Source of the DNA: an uncultured Lachnospiraceae bacterium
GTDB taxonomy: Bacteria; Bacillota_A; Clostridia; Lachnospirales; Lachnospiraceae
DNA length: 18,834 nt
Assembly (NCBI GenBank): GCA_947564305.1
Contig: CANOBT010000106.1
Location: forward strand, 1-18,834
Direction: 5' to 3'
Positions 1 through 8,481 of the stretch are shown in pieces. The notes under the pieces are model-generated. The model saw nothing but the letters and a program-made list of their open reading frames with translations, was not told the DNA's origin and made no database searches. A program made the translations under genes and the position numbers. Positions within the stretch are counted from its first letter, which is position 1; each line of letters starts with the position of its first letter.

Positions 1-1758
1 CTTACCATCGTCTCACCAGACGGCGATAACGGCTTCCCCGGCACCGTGACAGCAATCTGTACACTCCTGATCAAAGGAAACTGTGTGGATAATGTTTATT
101 TCCGCTGGTATGAAAAAGCAGTGAAATCGGAACAGAAGATTGCACAGCTTTATGAGTATTACATGGCTTCTGTGAAAGAAGCACAGTTTAAAAAAGCTCT
201 TCCGCGTTCCGTGTACCTTTATTTTATGCATGGGAATTCTCTCGACTATCATAAATTGGCATTTTTATATGCAAACCTGATTACTTATGTGGACGAGGGC
301 AGTGAAATTTATGCCCACTACCGGGATGAGATAGAAGCTTTTGCATGGAATCAGATGGAACGCCGGCACATTGATGAACATCTTCGGATTATTTACAAGA
401 GATTTGTGGCGGAACATCTCATGACTCCGGACAGAGTAAAGGCATTGTATGATATCTGCCATGCCTATGAGATTACGACAAAAGTACGGAATATGAAGGC
501 AATCCATGTGGTCGCGGAGGATGGAAAGATTACCCAGACGGTTCCATATACAGAGAGCGGATCTCAGGTTTTTTTGTATGCCAAAACGGACCGGTTGGTG
601 TGGGAGTCACGGGATGGAAGGCATTATACAGACTCGATTCCTTATGAGAGTAAGCGGCTTTTTTATGAGCTGCGCTACATGGATATGTGTAAACGTTATA
701 TCAACGGTATGAAACAGAAGCGGCAGGAAGAGGAAGCCGAGGAATTGACACTGGAAATGGTACGAACCGTCGGACTGGAGCAATATACGGATGAGGAGAT
801 GTTTGCTTTGGCCACAAAGACGATTCGGGATAATAATTGTGAAAATGATGACTTCCTGACTTATGTATGTTTTGAACTTTTCAGGAAGGGAAAATATGAC
901 AAGGTTACCTTGACGTATCTGGCCAATTTTTACTGTGGCGCAACTACAGATATGAAGTTACTTTGGAGAGAAGCCAAGGAATATGACGTACATACTCACA
1001 AATTAGGTGAGAGAATCTTGACACAGATGTTGTTTGCAGAAGAGATTTTTGCAGAGGCACTGGTTTTTGAAGACTATTATGCAGAAGGTGCATATTTCGG
1101 ACTGCAGCAGGCATATCTGGCTTATATGTCCAGAGAATATGTGGCGGAGGACAGGAAAATCAGCAGAAGTGTTATTGATATTATCTGCAGGGAATATGAA
1201 AAGGGCGAGGATACCATTGATATCTGCAAGATTGCCGTGCTGAAATATTATGCAGACAAAGATTATACGCCGTCACAGCGCAGGACATTGAAAAAATTTC
1301 TGCAGGAACTTTGTGGAAAACAGCTTTATTTCCCGTTCTATCTGGCTTATGAGAAGGACTGGCTGATAGAGTTGCAGCTTTGGGACAAGACACTGATTGC
1401 GTACAAAGGGCAAAAAGGCAGCCGTGTCATGCTCTACTACCAGCTCCAAAAGGGAGATTCAGAGAGCACAGATTATTCTACAGAGGTACTGTCGCCGATG
1501 TATGATAACATTTATGTAAAGAAGTTTGTGCTGTTTGCCAATGAAACATTGAAGTATTATTTCAAAGAGACCATTGACGGCAATTCCTATCGCAGTGATA
1601 AGCAGACCTGCGCGAAAGAAATCAAGGAAGGCGAGAATGGGCGCTATGGCCGGTTAAATGATATTTTACTTTCAGAGGGCAGCATCCGGGAATCCAGGAT
1701 GAAAGCGTATGCGCAGGAAGATGCGATTGCCGGGCATATGTTTGAGAATGAAGCATAA
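1..1758 (+). CDS. DUF5717-type large protein, C-terminal part (5' end outside window)
   Basis: The reading frame is open from the first base, so this is the 3' part of a longer gene. About 585 residues are visible, ending at TAA 1756-1758. The visible protein alternates helical blocks rich in Leu, Tyr and Phe, resembling an alpha-solenoid or TPR-like array, with beta-rich stretches. One beta-rich stretch lies around residues 165-220. Another is near the C-terminus and contains the segment VKKFVLFANETLKYYF. There is no membrane segment or signal in the visible part. The layout and C-terminal motif fit my memory of the DUF5717 family of Lachnospiraceae, whose members are about 1000 residues or longer and have no known activity; the family name is from memory, not a search. 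The neighbour 86 bp downstream is a DUF5716-type protein, which supports the assignment. No catalytic motif is visible, so a scaffold role is only an inference. Confidence 0.65.
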   Translation, partial: LTIVSPDGDNGFPGTVTAICTLLIKGNCVDNVYFRWYEKAVKSEQKIAQLYEYYMASVKEAQFKKALPRSVYLYFMHGNSLDYHKLAFLYANLITYVDEGSEIYAHYRDEIEAFAWNQMERRHIDEHLRIIYKRFVAEHLMTPDRVKALYDICHAYEITTKVRNMKAIHVVAEDGKITQTVPYTESGSQVFLYAKTDRLVWESRDGRHYTDSIPYESKRLFYELRYMDMCKRYINGMKQKRQEEEAEELTLEMVRTVGLEQYTDEEMFALATKTIRDNNCENDDFLTYVCFELFRKGKYDKVTLTYLANFYCGATTDMKLLWREAKEYDVHTHKLGERILTQMLFAEEIFAEALVFEDYYAEGAYFGLQQAYLAYMSREYVAEDRKISRSVIDIICREYEKGEDTIDICKIAVLKYYADKDYTPSQRRTLKKFLQELCGKQLYFPFYLAYEKDWLIELQLWDKTLIAYKGQKGSRVMLYYQLQKGDSESTDYSTEVLSPMYDNIYVKKFVLFANETLKYYFKETIDGNSYRSDKQTCAKEIKEGENGRYGRLNDILLSEGSIRESRMKAYAQEDAIAGHMFENEA

Positions 1759-1844
1759 TAAGAAATCAGAACAGCTTTGGACAGGCATGATATGTGCCGT
1801 TTTGGACTGTTATCTTTAATAAATCATGAAGGAGGCTGGTTTGC

Positions 1845-3128
1845 ATGGGGCAAGGCAATATGATAGGATATGAAATTACGGAGAAAATGTGTCAGATCAG
1901 CTATTATAATGAAAAACAGTCAGAACCTGAGACATTGGAAGTAGATACCGACAATTTTCAGATACCTCTTCTTATCGGGAGACTCAGGGATACATGGGCA
2001 TATGGGAAAGAGGCTAAACGCTTAGTTACGATTAAAGAGGGGTTCGTTGTGACCCGCCTTTTAGAGCGCAGCCTGGCAGGAGAGAAGATTGATTGTGGAG
2101 ATGATACTTATGATGCGGTCTGGCTTTTGTCCAAATTTATCCAACTTTCCCTGCAGCAGTTTCCCCAGATTGACGGAATTGTGTTCAGTGTACCGGAACT
2201 GACGGAAGAACTGGCGCAGATGCTCCGGGGAATTGCGGTACGTATGGGGGTAGAAAAGCAGCATATTTTCATCCAGGACTATAAGGAAAGTTTTTGTAAT
2301 TATTTGTTTTACCAGCCTAAGGAACTCTGGCAGTATGAAGCGGCATTGTTCTGCTGTGACAGGAATGAGATTAAGGCGTTTATGCTGCGCCGGTTAAAGC
2401 CGGGCCTGGGAGGCGGGAAGACAACCTTTGTGACGGTGGATGAGGTGGCCAGTGCCCATATGAAGGAGTTGGCAGCAGTATATCCTGTCCTGAATGAGGA
2501 CAAAGCAAAGGATGCGGATGCACGGTTCTGTAAATTTATCCAGAGTGTATTTGATAAACGGATTGTTTCTTCTGTTTTCCTGACCGGAGAAGGGTTTGAG
2601 AATAACTGGTATCCAAAATCCCTGCGAGTTTTGTGTAATGGGCGCAGGGCATTTATCGGAAATAATCTGTACAGTAAAGGAGCGTGCTATACAGCTTTCA
2701 GGAAGATGTATATGCATATTGAAAATCCGGTATATCTTTCTGCTTCGAAGCTGACAGACCAGATTACCGTGAATATGCGGGTGAATGGCCAGGAGATGTG
2801 GTACCCTATTGTGTCCTGGGGAGCACAATGGTACGAGTGTAACAATCAGTGGGAAGTACTGGTAGAAGACTTAGACAGCATTGAACTTCATGTGGAATCT
2901 CTGGTACAGGGAGCCCTTCGAAATGAAGTGATTTCTTTGGAAAAGTTTCCGAAGCGGGCAGAGTATTCTATGAGACTGCAGATTGAGACTTTATTTTTGG
3001 ATGAAAAAACCTGTAAGATTACAGTGAGAGATGTAGGTTTTGGAGAGTTTTTCCTGCCTACGGATTTCCATGAGGAGAAGATTATACACTTAGGAGGCAA
3101 CGATGGGAAGTTTGGTTCTTTGTCATGA
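1845..3128 (+). CDS. DUF5716-type protein, degenerate Hsp70/actin-like fold
   Basis: The 427-residue protein starts at ATG 1845, with GGAGG about 10 bp upstream. The order of motifs matches an Hsp70-type nucleotide-binding domain. A beta-turn-beta lies at residues 7-22 (GYEITEKMCQISYYN). A block near 109-150 (GIVFSVPELTEELAQML, then IQDYKESFCNYL) parallels the DnaK 'TVPAyf...NEPtAAAlaY' stretch. A strand pair lies near 164-176. A segment at 242-285 (VFLTGEGFENN ... GACYTA) parallels 'lvGGsSRiP ... avArGAA'. The C-terminal 130 residues are beta-rich, like an Hsp70 substrate-binding sandwich. The phosphate-binding signatures (DLGTT and DxGGGT) are missing, so I infer a non-hydrolysing pseudo-ATPase. 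The fold assignment is mine from motif order; the DUF5716 name is from memory. It lies 86 bp after the DUF5717-type gene and overlaps the next gene by 26 bp, so the three are probably co-transcribed. Confidence 0.7.
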   Translation: MGQGNMIGYEITEKMCQISYYNEKQSEPETLEVDTDNFQIPLLIGRLRDTWAYGKEAKRLVTIKEGFVVTRLLERSLAGEKIDCGDDTYDAVWLLSKFIQLSLQQFPQIDGIVFSVPELTEELAQMLRGIAVRMGVEKQHIFIQDYKESFCNYLFYQPKELWQYEAALFCCDRNEIKAFMLRRLKPGLGGGKTTFVTVDEVASAHMKELAAVYPVLNEDKAKDADARFCKFIQSVFDKRIVSSVFLTGEGFENNWYPKSLRVLCNGRRAFIGNNLYSKGACYTAFRKMYMHIENPVYLSASKLTDQITVNMRVNGQEMWYPIVSWGAQWYECNNQWEVLVEDLDSIELHVESLVQGALRNEVISLEKFPKRAEYSMRLQIETLFLDEKTCKITVRDVGFGEFFLPTDFHEEKIIHLGGNDGKFGSLS

Positions 3129-3870
3129 CAGACATGCGACACATCCATACGAGATTACGCGTATTCACTGCAAGATTTTTACCATAGAAGAATTGTGTTA
3201 TTACCTTTGCAATAATCTTTATCTGATTGACTATACGATTATGAATGAGCAGCTGTGCGTGTGGCTGGATGAAGAGCTGGGGATGCCGAAACTTGCAGGA
3301 CAGCTTAGAGATGTTATCCGATTACGTGGTTCCATTGAGAAGTTTGTGCTGACGATTTTAAAAGACTCCAAGATTTACCGGGAGCCGGAGATGATCCGTA
3401 TCCAGAACGTGTTGGAAAGGCTGAAGAACCAGAAGGATATTGAGCGGCAGAAGTACAAGGGGGACAACTTGTTGGAAAGCGGGGAGATTGAGGAGGCAAT
3501 CCTGGTCTATCAGGCAATCTTGAATCAGGAAAAGGATGAAAGTGTGGATGCAAAGTTTTATGGAAGAATTTACGCCGGATTGGGCGCCGCTTATGGAAGG
3601 CTCTTCTTGTACCAGGAATCCGCAAGGATGTATGACCGGGCATATCAGATATGTGAAGACCCCAGACTATTAAAGCCATATCTCTATGCTTCGTATAAAT
3701 ATATGTCTTTGGAGGAGTACCATATTCTGTTGACAAAACATGATAATTATGTGGAGATTAATGCAAGGATGCGCCAGGAGATGGAGGATATCCGTAACGG
3801 TATGCAGTTGGAATTGAATGATGTGTTAGTGGAAAAATGGAAGAGGCATTACAGGAGAAGCCATATATAG
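3103..3870 (+). CDS. TPR-containing protein of the DUF5717/DUF5716 locus
   Basis: This is a 255-residue soluble protein. ATG 3103 lies 5 bp after AGGAGG (3092-3097), inside the last codons of the upstream gene; the 26-bp overlap suggests translational coupling. The N-terminal ~60 residues include a hydrophobic Tyr/Leu-rich patch (IEELCYYLCNNLYLIDYTI). Residues ~110-200 read as tetratricopeptide-like helical pairs, for example KGDNLLESGEIEEAILVYQ followed by YAGLGAAYGRLFLYQESARM, with the typical small residues and spacing (about 34 residues). The last ~50 residues are charged helix ending in a basic tail. TPRs bind peptides or partner proteins, so an adaptor for the two upstream products is plausible but inferred. 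I do not recognise a named family. Confidence 0.75.
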   Translation: MGSLVLCHDRHATHPYEITRIHCKIFTIEELCYYLCNNLYLIDYTIMNEQLCVWLDEELGMPKLAGQLRDVIRLRGSIEKFVLTILKDSKIYREPEMIRIQNVLERLKNQKDIERQKYKGDNLLESGEIEEAILVYQAILNQEKDESVDAKFYGRIYAGLGAAYGRLFLYQESARMYDRAYQICEDPRLLKPYLYASYKYMSLEEYHILLTKHDNYVEINARMRQEMEDIRNGMQLELNDVLVEKWKRHYRRSHI

Positions 3871-3943
3871 TCGCAATTTATGGTAAGATTTCTATGAATT
3901 ATAACTATATATACCATTTTTGGGGATTTTAGGAACAAATATC

Positions 3944-3972
3944 TTGACGTGATATGACAAAACATTTAAAAT
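3944..3972 (+). promoter_or_regulatory. Probable sigma-A promoter of ppdK
   Basis: TTGACG (3944-3949) is followed after exactly 17 bp by TAAAAT (3967-3972), both close to the housekeeping consensus. Transcription would start near 3979, giving a leader of about 47 nt that contains AGGAGG (4011-4016), 10 bp before the ppdK ATG. The 156-bp gap is AT-rich, and the promoter suggests ppdK is expressed independently of the upstream DUF locus. Confidence 0.65.
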
Positions 3973-4026
3973 GAGAATGTGACTTATACAAATTTAGCAA
4001 AATATATATTAGGAGGTCATTAGGAC

Positions 4027-6651
4027 ATGGCAAAATGGGTTTATATGTTTACGGAAGGTAACGCTACTATGCGGAACCTGCTCGGCGGAAAAGGTGCCAA
4101 CCTTGCTGAGATGACAAATCTGGGTCTTCCGGTACCACAGGGCTTCACAATTACAACAGAGGCCTGCACACAGTATTATGAAGACGGCAGAGCCATCAAT
4201 GACGAAATCATGGGCCAGATCATGGAAGCAATCACGAAGATGGAAGAGGTTACCGGAAAGAAGTTCGGTGACAAAGAGAATCCGCTTCTCGTTTCCGTTC
4301 GTTCTGGTGCAAGAGCTTCTATGCCTGGTATGATGGATACGATTCTGAATCTGGGACTGAATGAGGAAGTTGTGGATGTATTGGCAGAAAAGTCCAATAA
4401 TCCTCGTTGGGCATGGGATTGCTACAGAAGATTTATCCAGATGTACTCTGATGTTGTTATGGAAGTCGGCAAGAAGTATTTTGAAGAGCTTATCGATAAG
4501 ATGAAAGAGGAAAAGGGAGTGAAGCAGGATGTAGAACTGACTGCGGAAGACCTGAAGGCTCTTGCCGGACAGTTTAAAGATGAATATAAAGAGAAGATCG
4601 GAGCAGAATTCCCGACAGACCCGAAGGAACAGCTCATGGGAGCTATTAAGGCTGTTTTCCGTTCCTGGGACAACCCAAGGGCGAATGTATACCGTCGTGA
4701 CAATGATATTCCGTATTCCTGGGGAACTGCTGTTAACGTACAGATGATGGCATTTGGTAACATGGGCGATGACTGTGGAACAGGTGTTGCATTTACCAGA
4801 GACCCGGCTACAGGCGAAAACGGTCTGTTTGGCGAGTTCCTGACGAATGCACAGGGCGAGGACGTAGTTGCAGGTGTACGTACTCCGATGCACATTTCTG
4901 AGATGGAACAGAAATTCCCAGAAGCATTTGTACAGTTTAAGGATGTGTGCAAGACTCTGGAAGGACATTACAGAGACATGCAGGACATGGAGTTTACTGT
5001 AGAGCATGGTAAGCTGTATATGCTGCAGACAAGAAATGGTAAGAGAACTGCTCAGGCTGCTTTGAAGATTGCATGTGATCTGGTAGACGAAGGAATGAGA
5101 ACAGAAGAAGAAGCAGTTGCTATGATTGATCCGAGAAATTTGGATACACTGCTTCATCCGCAGTTTGATGCGGCTGCATTGAAAGCAGCAACTCCAATCG
5201 CAAAGGCACTTGGTGCTTCACCGGGAGCTGCATGTGGTAAGATTGTATTCTCTGCAGATGACGCAAAAGAATGGGCAGCAAGAGGAGAAAAGGTTGTTCT
5301 GGTTCGTCTGGAGACCTCTCCGGAAGATATCGAAGGTATGAAGGCTGCACAGGGTATCCTGACAGTACGCGGCGGTATGACAAGCCATGCTGCGGTAGTA
5401 GCACGTGGTATGGGCAGATGCTGTGTATCTGGCTGCGGCGATATCGCAATGGACGAAGAGAATAAGAAGTTTACATTGGCTGGAAAAGAATACCATGAGG
5501 GAGATGCAATCTCTATTAATGGTTCTACCGGTAATATTTATGACGGAATCATTCCGACTGTAGATGCAACGATTGCAGGTGAATTTGGCAGAATTATGGA
5601 GTGGGCTGACAAGTACAGAACAATGAAGGTTCGTACTAATGCAGATACTCCGGCAGATGCGAAGAAGGCTCGTGAGCTTGGTGCAGAGGGAATCGGTCTT
5701 TGCCGTACAGAGCATATGTTCTTTGAGGGCAACAGAATTGATGCATTCCGTGAGATGATTTGTGCAGAGACAGTAGAAGAAAGAGAAGCAGCTCTGGAGA
5801 AGATTCTTCCAGAACAGCAGGGAGATTTCGAGAAGCTGTATGAAGCTCTGGAAGGAAATCCGGTTACTATTCGTTTCCTTGATCCGCCGCTTCATGAATT
5901 TGTTCCTACAGATGCAGAGGATATCAAGAAACTGGCTGATGCTCAGGGCAAGACTGTAGAGCAGATCAACACAATCATTGACAGTCTCCATGAATTCAAC
6001 CCAATGATGGGACATCGTGGATGCCGTCTGGCAGTGACCTATCCGGAGATTGCGAAGATGCAGACAAAGGCTGTTATCCGTGCAGCAATCAATGTTCAGA
6101 AAGCACATGCTGACTGGACAGTAAAACCGGAGATCATGATTCCATTGATTGGCGATATCAAAGAATTCAAATATGTGAAGAAATTCGTTGTTGAGACTGC
6201 TGATGCTGAAATCGAAGCAGCAGGCGTGAAATTAGAGTATGAAGTTGGAACGATGATCGAGATTCCAAGAGCAGCTCTGACAGCAGATGAGATTGCTAAG
6301 GAAGCTGACTTCTTCTGCTTCGGTACAAACGACCTGACACAGATGACATACGGATTCTCACGTGATGATGCTGGTAAGTTCTTAGAGGCTTATTATGATG
6401 CTAAGATCTTCGAGAACGATCCATTTGCAAAACTGGATCAGACAGGTGTCGGCAAGCTGATGGAGATGTCTATCAACTTAGGTAAGCCAGTGAATCCAAA
6501 CCTGCATATCGGTATTTGTGGAGAGCACGGCGGAGATCCATCTTCCGTAGAATTCTGCAATAAGATTGGATTGAACTACGTATCCTGCTCACCGTTCCGT
6601 GTACCGATTGCAAGACTTGCAGCAGCACAGGCAGCGATTGCGGCTAAATAA
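4027..6651 (+). CDS. ppdK: Pyruvate, phosphate dikinase
   Basis: The enzyme (EC 2.7.9.1) interconverts pyruvate + ATP + Pi and phosphoenolpyruvate + AMP + PPi in the cytoplasm, and is used for PPi-dependent glycolysis or gluconeogenesis in anaerobes. At 874 residues it has the family's usual full length. The N-terminal ATP-grasp part begins with the hallmark LGGKGANLAEM. The swivelling central domain holds GGMTSHAAVVARG at 449-461, with phospho-accepting His454 and the regulatory Thr452. The C-terminal TIM barrel ends with HIGICGEHGGDP, in which Cys831 corresponds to the catalytic cysteine. The start at 4027 follows AGGAGG and gives the canonical MAKWVYMF N-terminus. It has its own promoter upstream and an intrinsic terminator downstream, so it is probably monocistronic. 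Codon use is strongly biased, as in highly expressed genes. I see no defect. Confidence 0.98.
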   Translation: MAKWVYMFTEGNATMRNLLGGKGANLAEMTNLGLPVPQGFTITTEACTQYYEDGRAINDEIMGQIMEAITKMEEVTGKKFGDKENPLLVSVRSGARASMPGMMDTILNLGLNEEVVDVLAEKSNNPRWAWDCYRRFIQMYSDVVMEVGKKYFEELIDKMKEEKGVKQDVELTAEDLKALAGQFKDEYKEKIGAEFPTDPKEQLMGAIKAVFRSWDNPRANVYRRDNDIPYSWGTAVNVQMMAFGNMGDDCGTGVAFTRDPATGENGLFGEFLTNAQGEDVVAGVRTPMHISEMEQKFPEAFVQFKDVCKTLEGHYRDMQDMEFTVEHGKLYMLQTRNGKRTAQAALKIACDLVDEGMRTEEEAVAMIDPRNLDTLLHPQFDAAALKAATPIAKALGASPGAACGKIVFSADDAKEWAARGEKVVLVRLETSPEDIEGMKAAQGILTVRGGMTSHAAVVARGMGRCCVSGCGDIAMDEENKKFTLAGKEYHEGDAISINGSTGNIYDGIIPTVDATIAGEFGRIMEWADKYRTMKVRTNADTPADAKKARELGAEGIGLCRTEHMFFEGNRIDAFREMICAETVEEREAALEKILPEQQGDFEKLYEALEGNPVTIRFLDPPLHEFVPTDAEDIKKLADAQGKTVEQINTIIDSLHEFNPMMGHRGCRLAVTYPEIAKMQTKAVIRAAINVQKAHADWTVKPEIMIPLIGDIKEFKYVKKFVVETADAEIEAAGVKLEYEVGTMIEIPRAALTADEIAKEADFFCFGTNDLTQMTYGFSRDDAGKFLEAYYDAKIFENDPFAKLDQTGVGKLMEMSINLGKPVNPNLHIGICGEHGGDPSSVEFCNKIGLNYVSCSPFRVPIARLAAAQAAIAAK

Positions 6652-6749
6652 TTTTTGTAGATAAATTGTTCTTGCAGAAAATTATTTGTCTCATTGTAGA
6701 ATTTAATTTTCTCTGAGGGTAAAACTAAAAATTAATAGAATTATTGGAC

Positions 6750-6790
6750 GAGGCTCTGAGGGAATATAACCTCAGGGTCTCTTCCTTTTT
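6750..6790 (+). terminator. Intrinsic terminator downstream of ppdK
   Basis: A 12-bp stem pairs 6750-6761 with 6770-6781 (only two G-U wobbles) around the 8-nt loop GAATATAA, and is followed at once by TTCCTTTTT (6782-6790). It lies about 100 bp after the ppdK stop codon and isolates the next gene set. Confidence 0.85.
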
Positions 6791-6835
6791 ACATTCTCAT
6801 GCCATAAAATGAGTCGATTCGCTGTGGGACTGTAG

Positions 6836-6841
6836 TAGAAT
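6836..6841 (+). promoter_or_regulatory. Possible -10 element for the DUF4869 three-gene unit
   Basis: TAGAAT sits between the ppdK terminator and the first gene of the module. A start near 6848 would give a leader of about 65 nt before ATG 6915. No good -35 hexamer is present at the right distance, so this is weak. Confidence 0.3.
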
Positions 6842-6914
6842 AGAGAAAATGAATGAAAGATATCAGCAAAAAATTGTTTTGCATAGACATATTTTTCTGG
6901 GTCAGGTGATTGGA

Positions 6915-7367
6915 ATGATTTATGTTTATACAAATAAGCAGGATTCTGAGAACTGGATTCTGCAAAATGACTGGTATTTTAATTTATATACCAGTAATGG
7001 GAATTTTACGGAAGAGGATGAAGAAATTATTTGGTTAATTGATCATGCAAAATTGACTTCAAGTAAATATATAGAGACAAAATATGGACTGGGTACAGTG
7101 CGCAATCTCTCCAGTGGATGTAAGACTTTACTGAATGTGATGAAGAATCCTGACAAGGTGGTCAATGTGGATGAATGCGGAAAGAATGTGCTGGATATAT
7201 TATTTACAAGGGATGGAATTCATTTATATATGTCCAGACCTGAGCGGATTGATATTGCAGATCATATAGAAATCTGTTTTAATAATGTAGATGTGGTTAA
7301 TGGCCGTAGTGGATATGAACAATGGTGGTCTGATGAATATGCCAGGAGGAGTGCGGATGATTTATGA
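6915..7367 (+). CDS. DUF4869 domain protein, first gene of an unknown three-gene module
   Basis: The protein is 150 residues and soluble. I chose ATG 6915 over the in-frame ATG 6849 because AGGTG lies about 10 bp upstream of it, it begins with the family-like MIYVYT strand, and the longer form adds a 22-residue basic tail with a poor ribosome-binding site. Residues ~10-45 (YFNLYTSNGNFTEED) and the conserved-looking block LSSGCKTLLNVMKNPDKVVN then VDECG resemble what I remember of DUF4869, a family of unknown function common in gut Clostridia. No catalytic motif, membrane segment or signal peptide is visible. It overlaps the following P-loop gene by 11 bp, and that gene's AGGAGGA lies within it. 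Its codons are AT-richer than those of ppdK, suggesting an accessory origin. Confidence 0.7.
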   Translation: MIYVYTNKQDSENWILQNDWYFNLYTSNGNFTEEDEEIIWLIDHAKLTSSKYIETKYGLGTVRNLSSGCKTLLNVMKNPDKVVNVDECGKNVLDILFTRDGIHLYMSRPERIDIADHIEICFNNVDVVNGRSGYEQWWSDEYARRSADDL

Positions 7368-7767
7368 TACGATAGAGTTTTGTGTGGAGCCGTTTTCTTA
7401 TTTCTTGTCATTTGCTGACCGTATTACTTTGGTAAGAGGAGATAGTGCTACAGGAAAAACATATCTTTACCAAATGCTGGAAGATTTGAAAATGACAAAG
7501 GAGTACCGGAAAATAAAGCTTTTCAATTATAAATCAGAGGAATTTCATAAGGATTTAAAAAAATGCAGGGATAAATTTATTGTAGTGGATAATGCGGATT
7601 TACTTTTGGATGATGCAGATAGAAGCTTTATAAATTTTGAACCGAGCAATCAGTATATGCTTTTTGCGAGGAATTGTGATGGCTTGAATCTGTCTGCGGA
7701 GAGTTTTACAATTTTGAAGGAGACAGATTATAAAGTATCGCTGCTGAAGGAGATAGCGGTAATATGA
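7357..7767 (+). CDS. Compact P-loop NTPase, second gene of the module
   Basis: The 136-residue protein starts at ATG 7357, 6 bp after AGGAGGA (7344-7350); an in-frame ATG at 7291 is further upstream but has no such site. Walker A is GDSATGKT (residues 28-35), with Lys34 and Thr35 as the phosphate ligands. Walker B is FIVVDNADLLL, with Asp78. A later strand, QYMLFARN, resembles an AAA-type sensor 1. This is a minimal nucleotide-binding core with no lid or helicase domain, about half the length of a usual AAA+ module. ATP binding is well supported; hydrolysis and target are unknown. It overlaps the upstream gene by 11 bp and the downstream gene by the ATGA tetranucleotide, so all three proteins are likely made together and may form a complex. 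Confidence 0.8.
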   Translation: MIYDTIEFCVEPFSYFLSFADRITLVRGDSATGKTYLYQMLEDLKMTKEYRKIKLFNYKSEEFHKDLKKCRDKFIVVDNADLLLDDADRSFINFEPSNQYMLFARNCDGLNLSAESFTILKETDYKVSLLKEIAVI

Positions 7768-8438
7768 TATATATTTGGACAGAAGATACTGGGGCGGGAC
7801 TGCATTACTGGAATCTGGTGAATGAGTATCTTTTTCAAAATGAATATGTGGTGGAGAGCAAAGGCAGCAACCAGGGGATTTTGGATGCGGTCAGAACTTT
7901 AGAACCAAAGAAGGATGACAGGTATTATCTTGCCTTTGATATTGTATATGATAATATGGATGTGATGAATAAGTATCTGGAGCTAAAGGAATTGGCCGCA
8001 AAGCATCCGGAGCAGATTGTGATTTTAGATATGCTTTGCTTTGAGTACGTTATTCTGAGTTTTTCGAAACTGGTTAAGTGGACAGGTACAGGAAAAACAG
8101 ATAAAATTGCTATGCGGGAAGTGATTTTATCTGCAATAAGGAAACATAAAATTGAGATAGACAGTATAACTAACAGAAGAACTCTAGAGTATCTTATGGG
8201 ATTTAAGAGATATTCAACAGAGCGAGCGGTTAAGGCCATTACATATGAGTTGACAGAAAATGATGAGTGGTCGATTAAAGGAAAACTGTTGGGGGAATGT
8301 TGGTATCATGATTGTTGTGTAATGGAAAATCCAGATAAAAGAAAATGCAATCTTGATACGATTATGTCGGGGGAGACAAAGGTTGAGAGACTTCTTGCGG
8401 ACAGGGAAACGCAGAGGATATTACTTGCATGTAGATGA
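7764..8438 (+). CDS. Protein with Toprim-like N-terminus and Cys-rich C-terminus, third gene of the module
   Basis: The 224-residue protein starts at ATG 7764, sharing ATGA with the stop codon of the P-loop gene. I do not recognise a named family. Residues 1-100 have a Toprim-like pattern. A first strand ends in an acidic residue (YIWTEDTGAGLHYW, Glu7). A second strand reads VVESKGSNQGIL. A third strand ends in an acidic pair (YYLAFDIVYDNMDV, Asp59 and Asp63). Toprim/OLD-like nucleases show E...DxD in this order, but the usual glycine after the Glu is missing. The C-terminal third carries His182 with Cys179, 184, 185 and 195, a possible metal site. The middle is helical and basic. By analogy with ATPase + Toprim effector pairs it might be a nuclease-like effector, but this is inference. 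Confidence 0.7.
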   Translation: MIYIWTEDTGAGLHYWNLVNEYLFQNEYVVESKGSNQGILDAVRTLEPKKDDRYYLAFDIVYDNMDVMNKYLELKELAAKHPEQIVILDMLCFEYVILSFSKLVKWTGTGKTDKIAMREVILSAIRKHKIEIDSITNRRTLEYLMGFKRYSTERAVKAITYELTENDEWSIKGKLLGECWYHDCCVMENPDKRKCNLDTIMSGETKVERLLADRETQRILLACR

Positions 8439-8481
8439 TTTTTTTACTTTTACAAAAAGCATTCAAGCATTACAATCAATA

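Noticed and set aside
3871..3925. Terminator after the TPR gene (ATGGTA paired with TACCAT followed by TTTTT)
   Set aside because: The stem is only about 6 AT-rich pairs around a loop of more than 20 nt, too weak to call.
4009..5157. A 382-codon open frame on the minus strand across ppdK, and another at 5218-6108
   Set aside because: They lie opposite a highly biased, conserved gene, have Cys/His/Ser-rich compositions without motifs, and have no ribosome-binding site; they are shadows of ppdK codon use.
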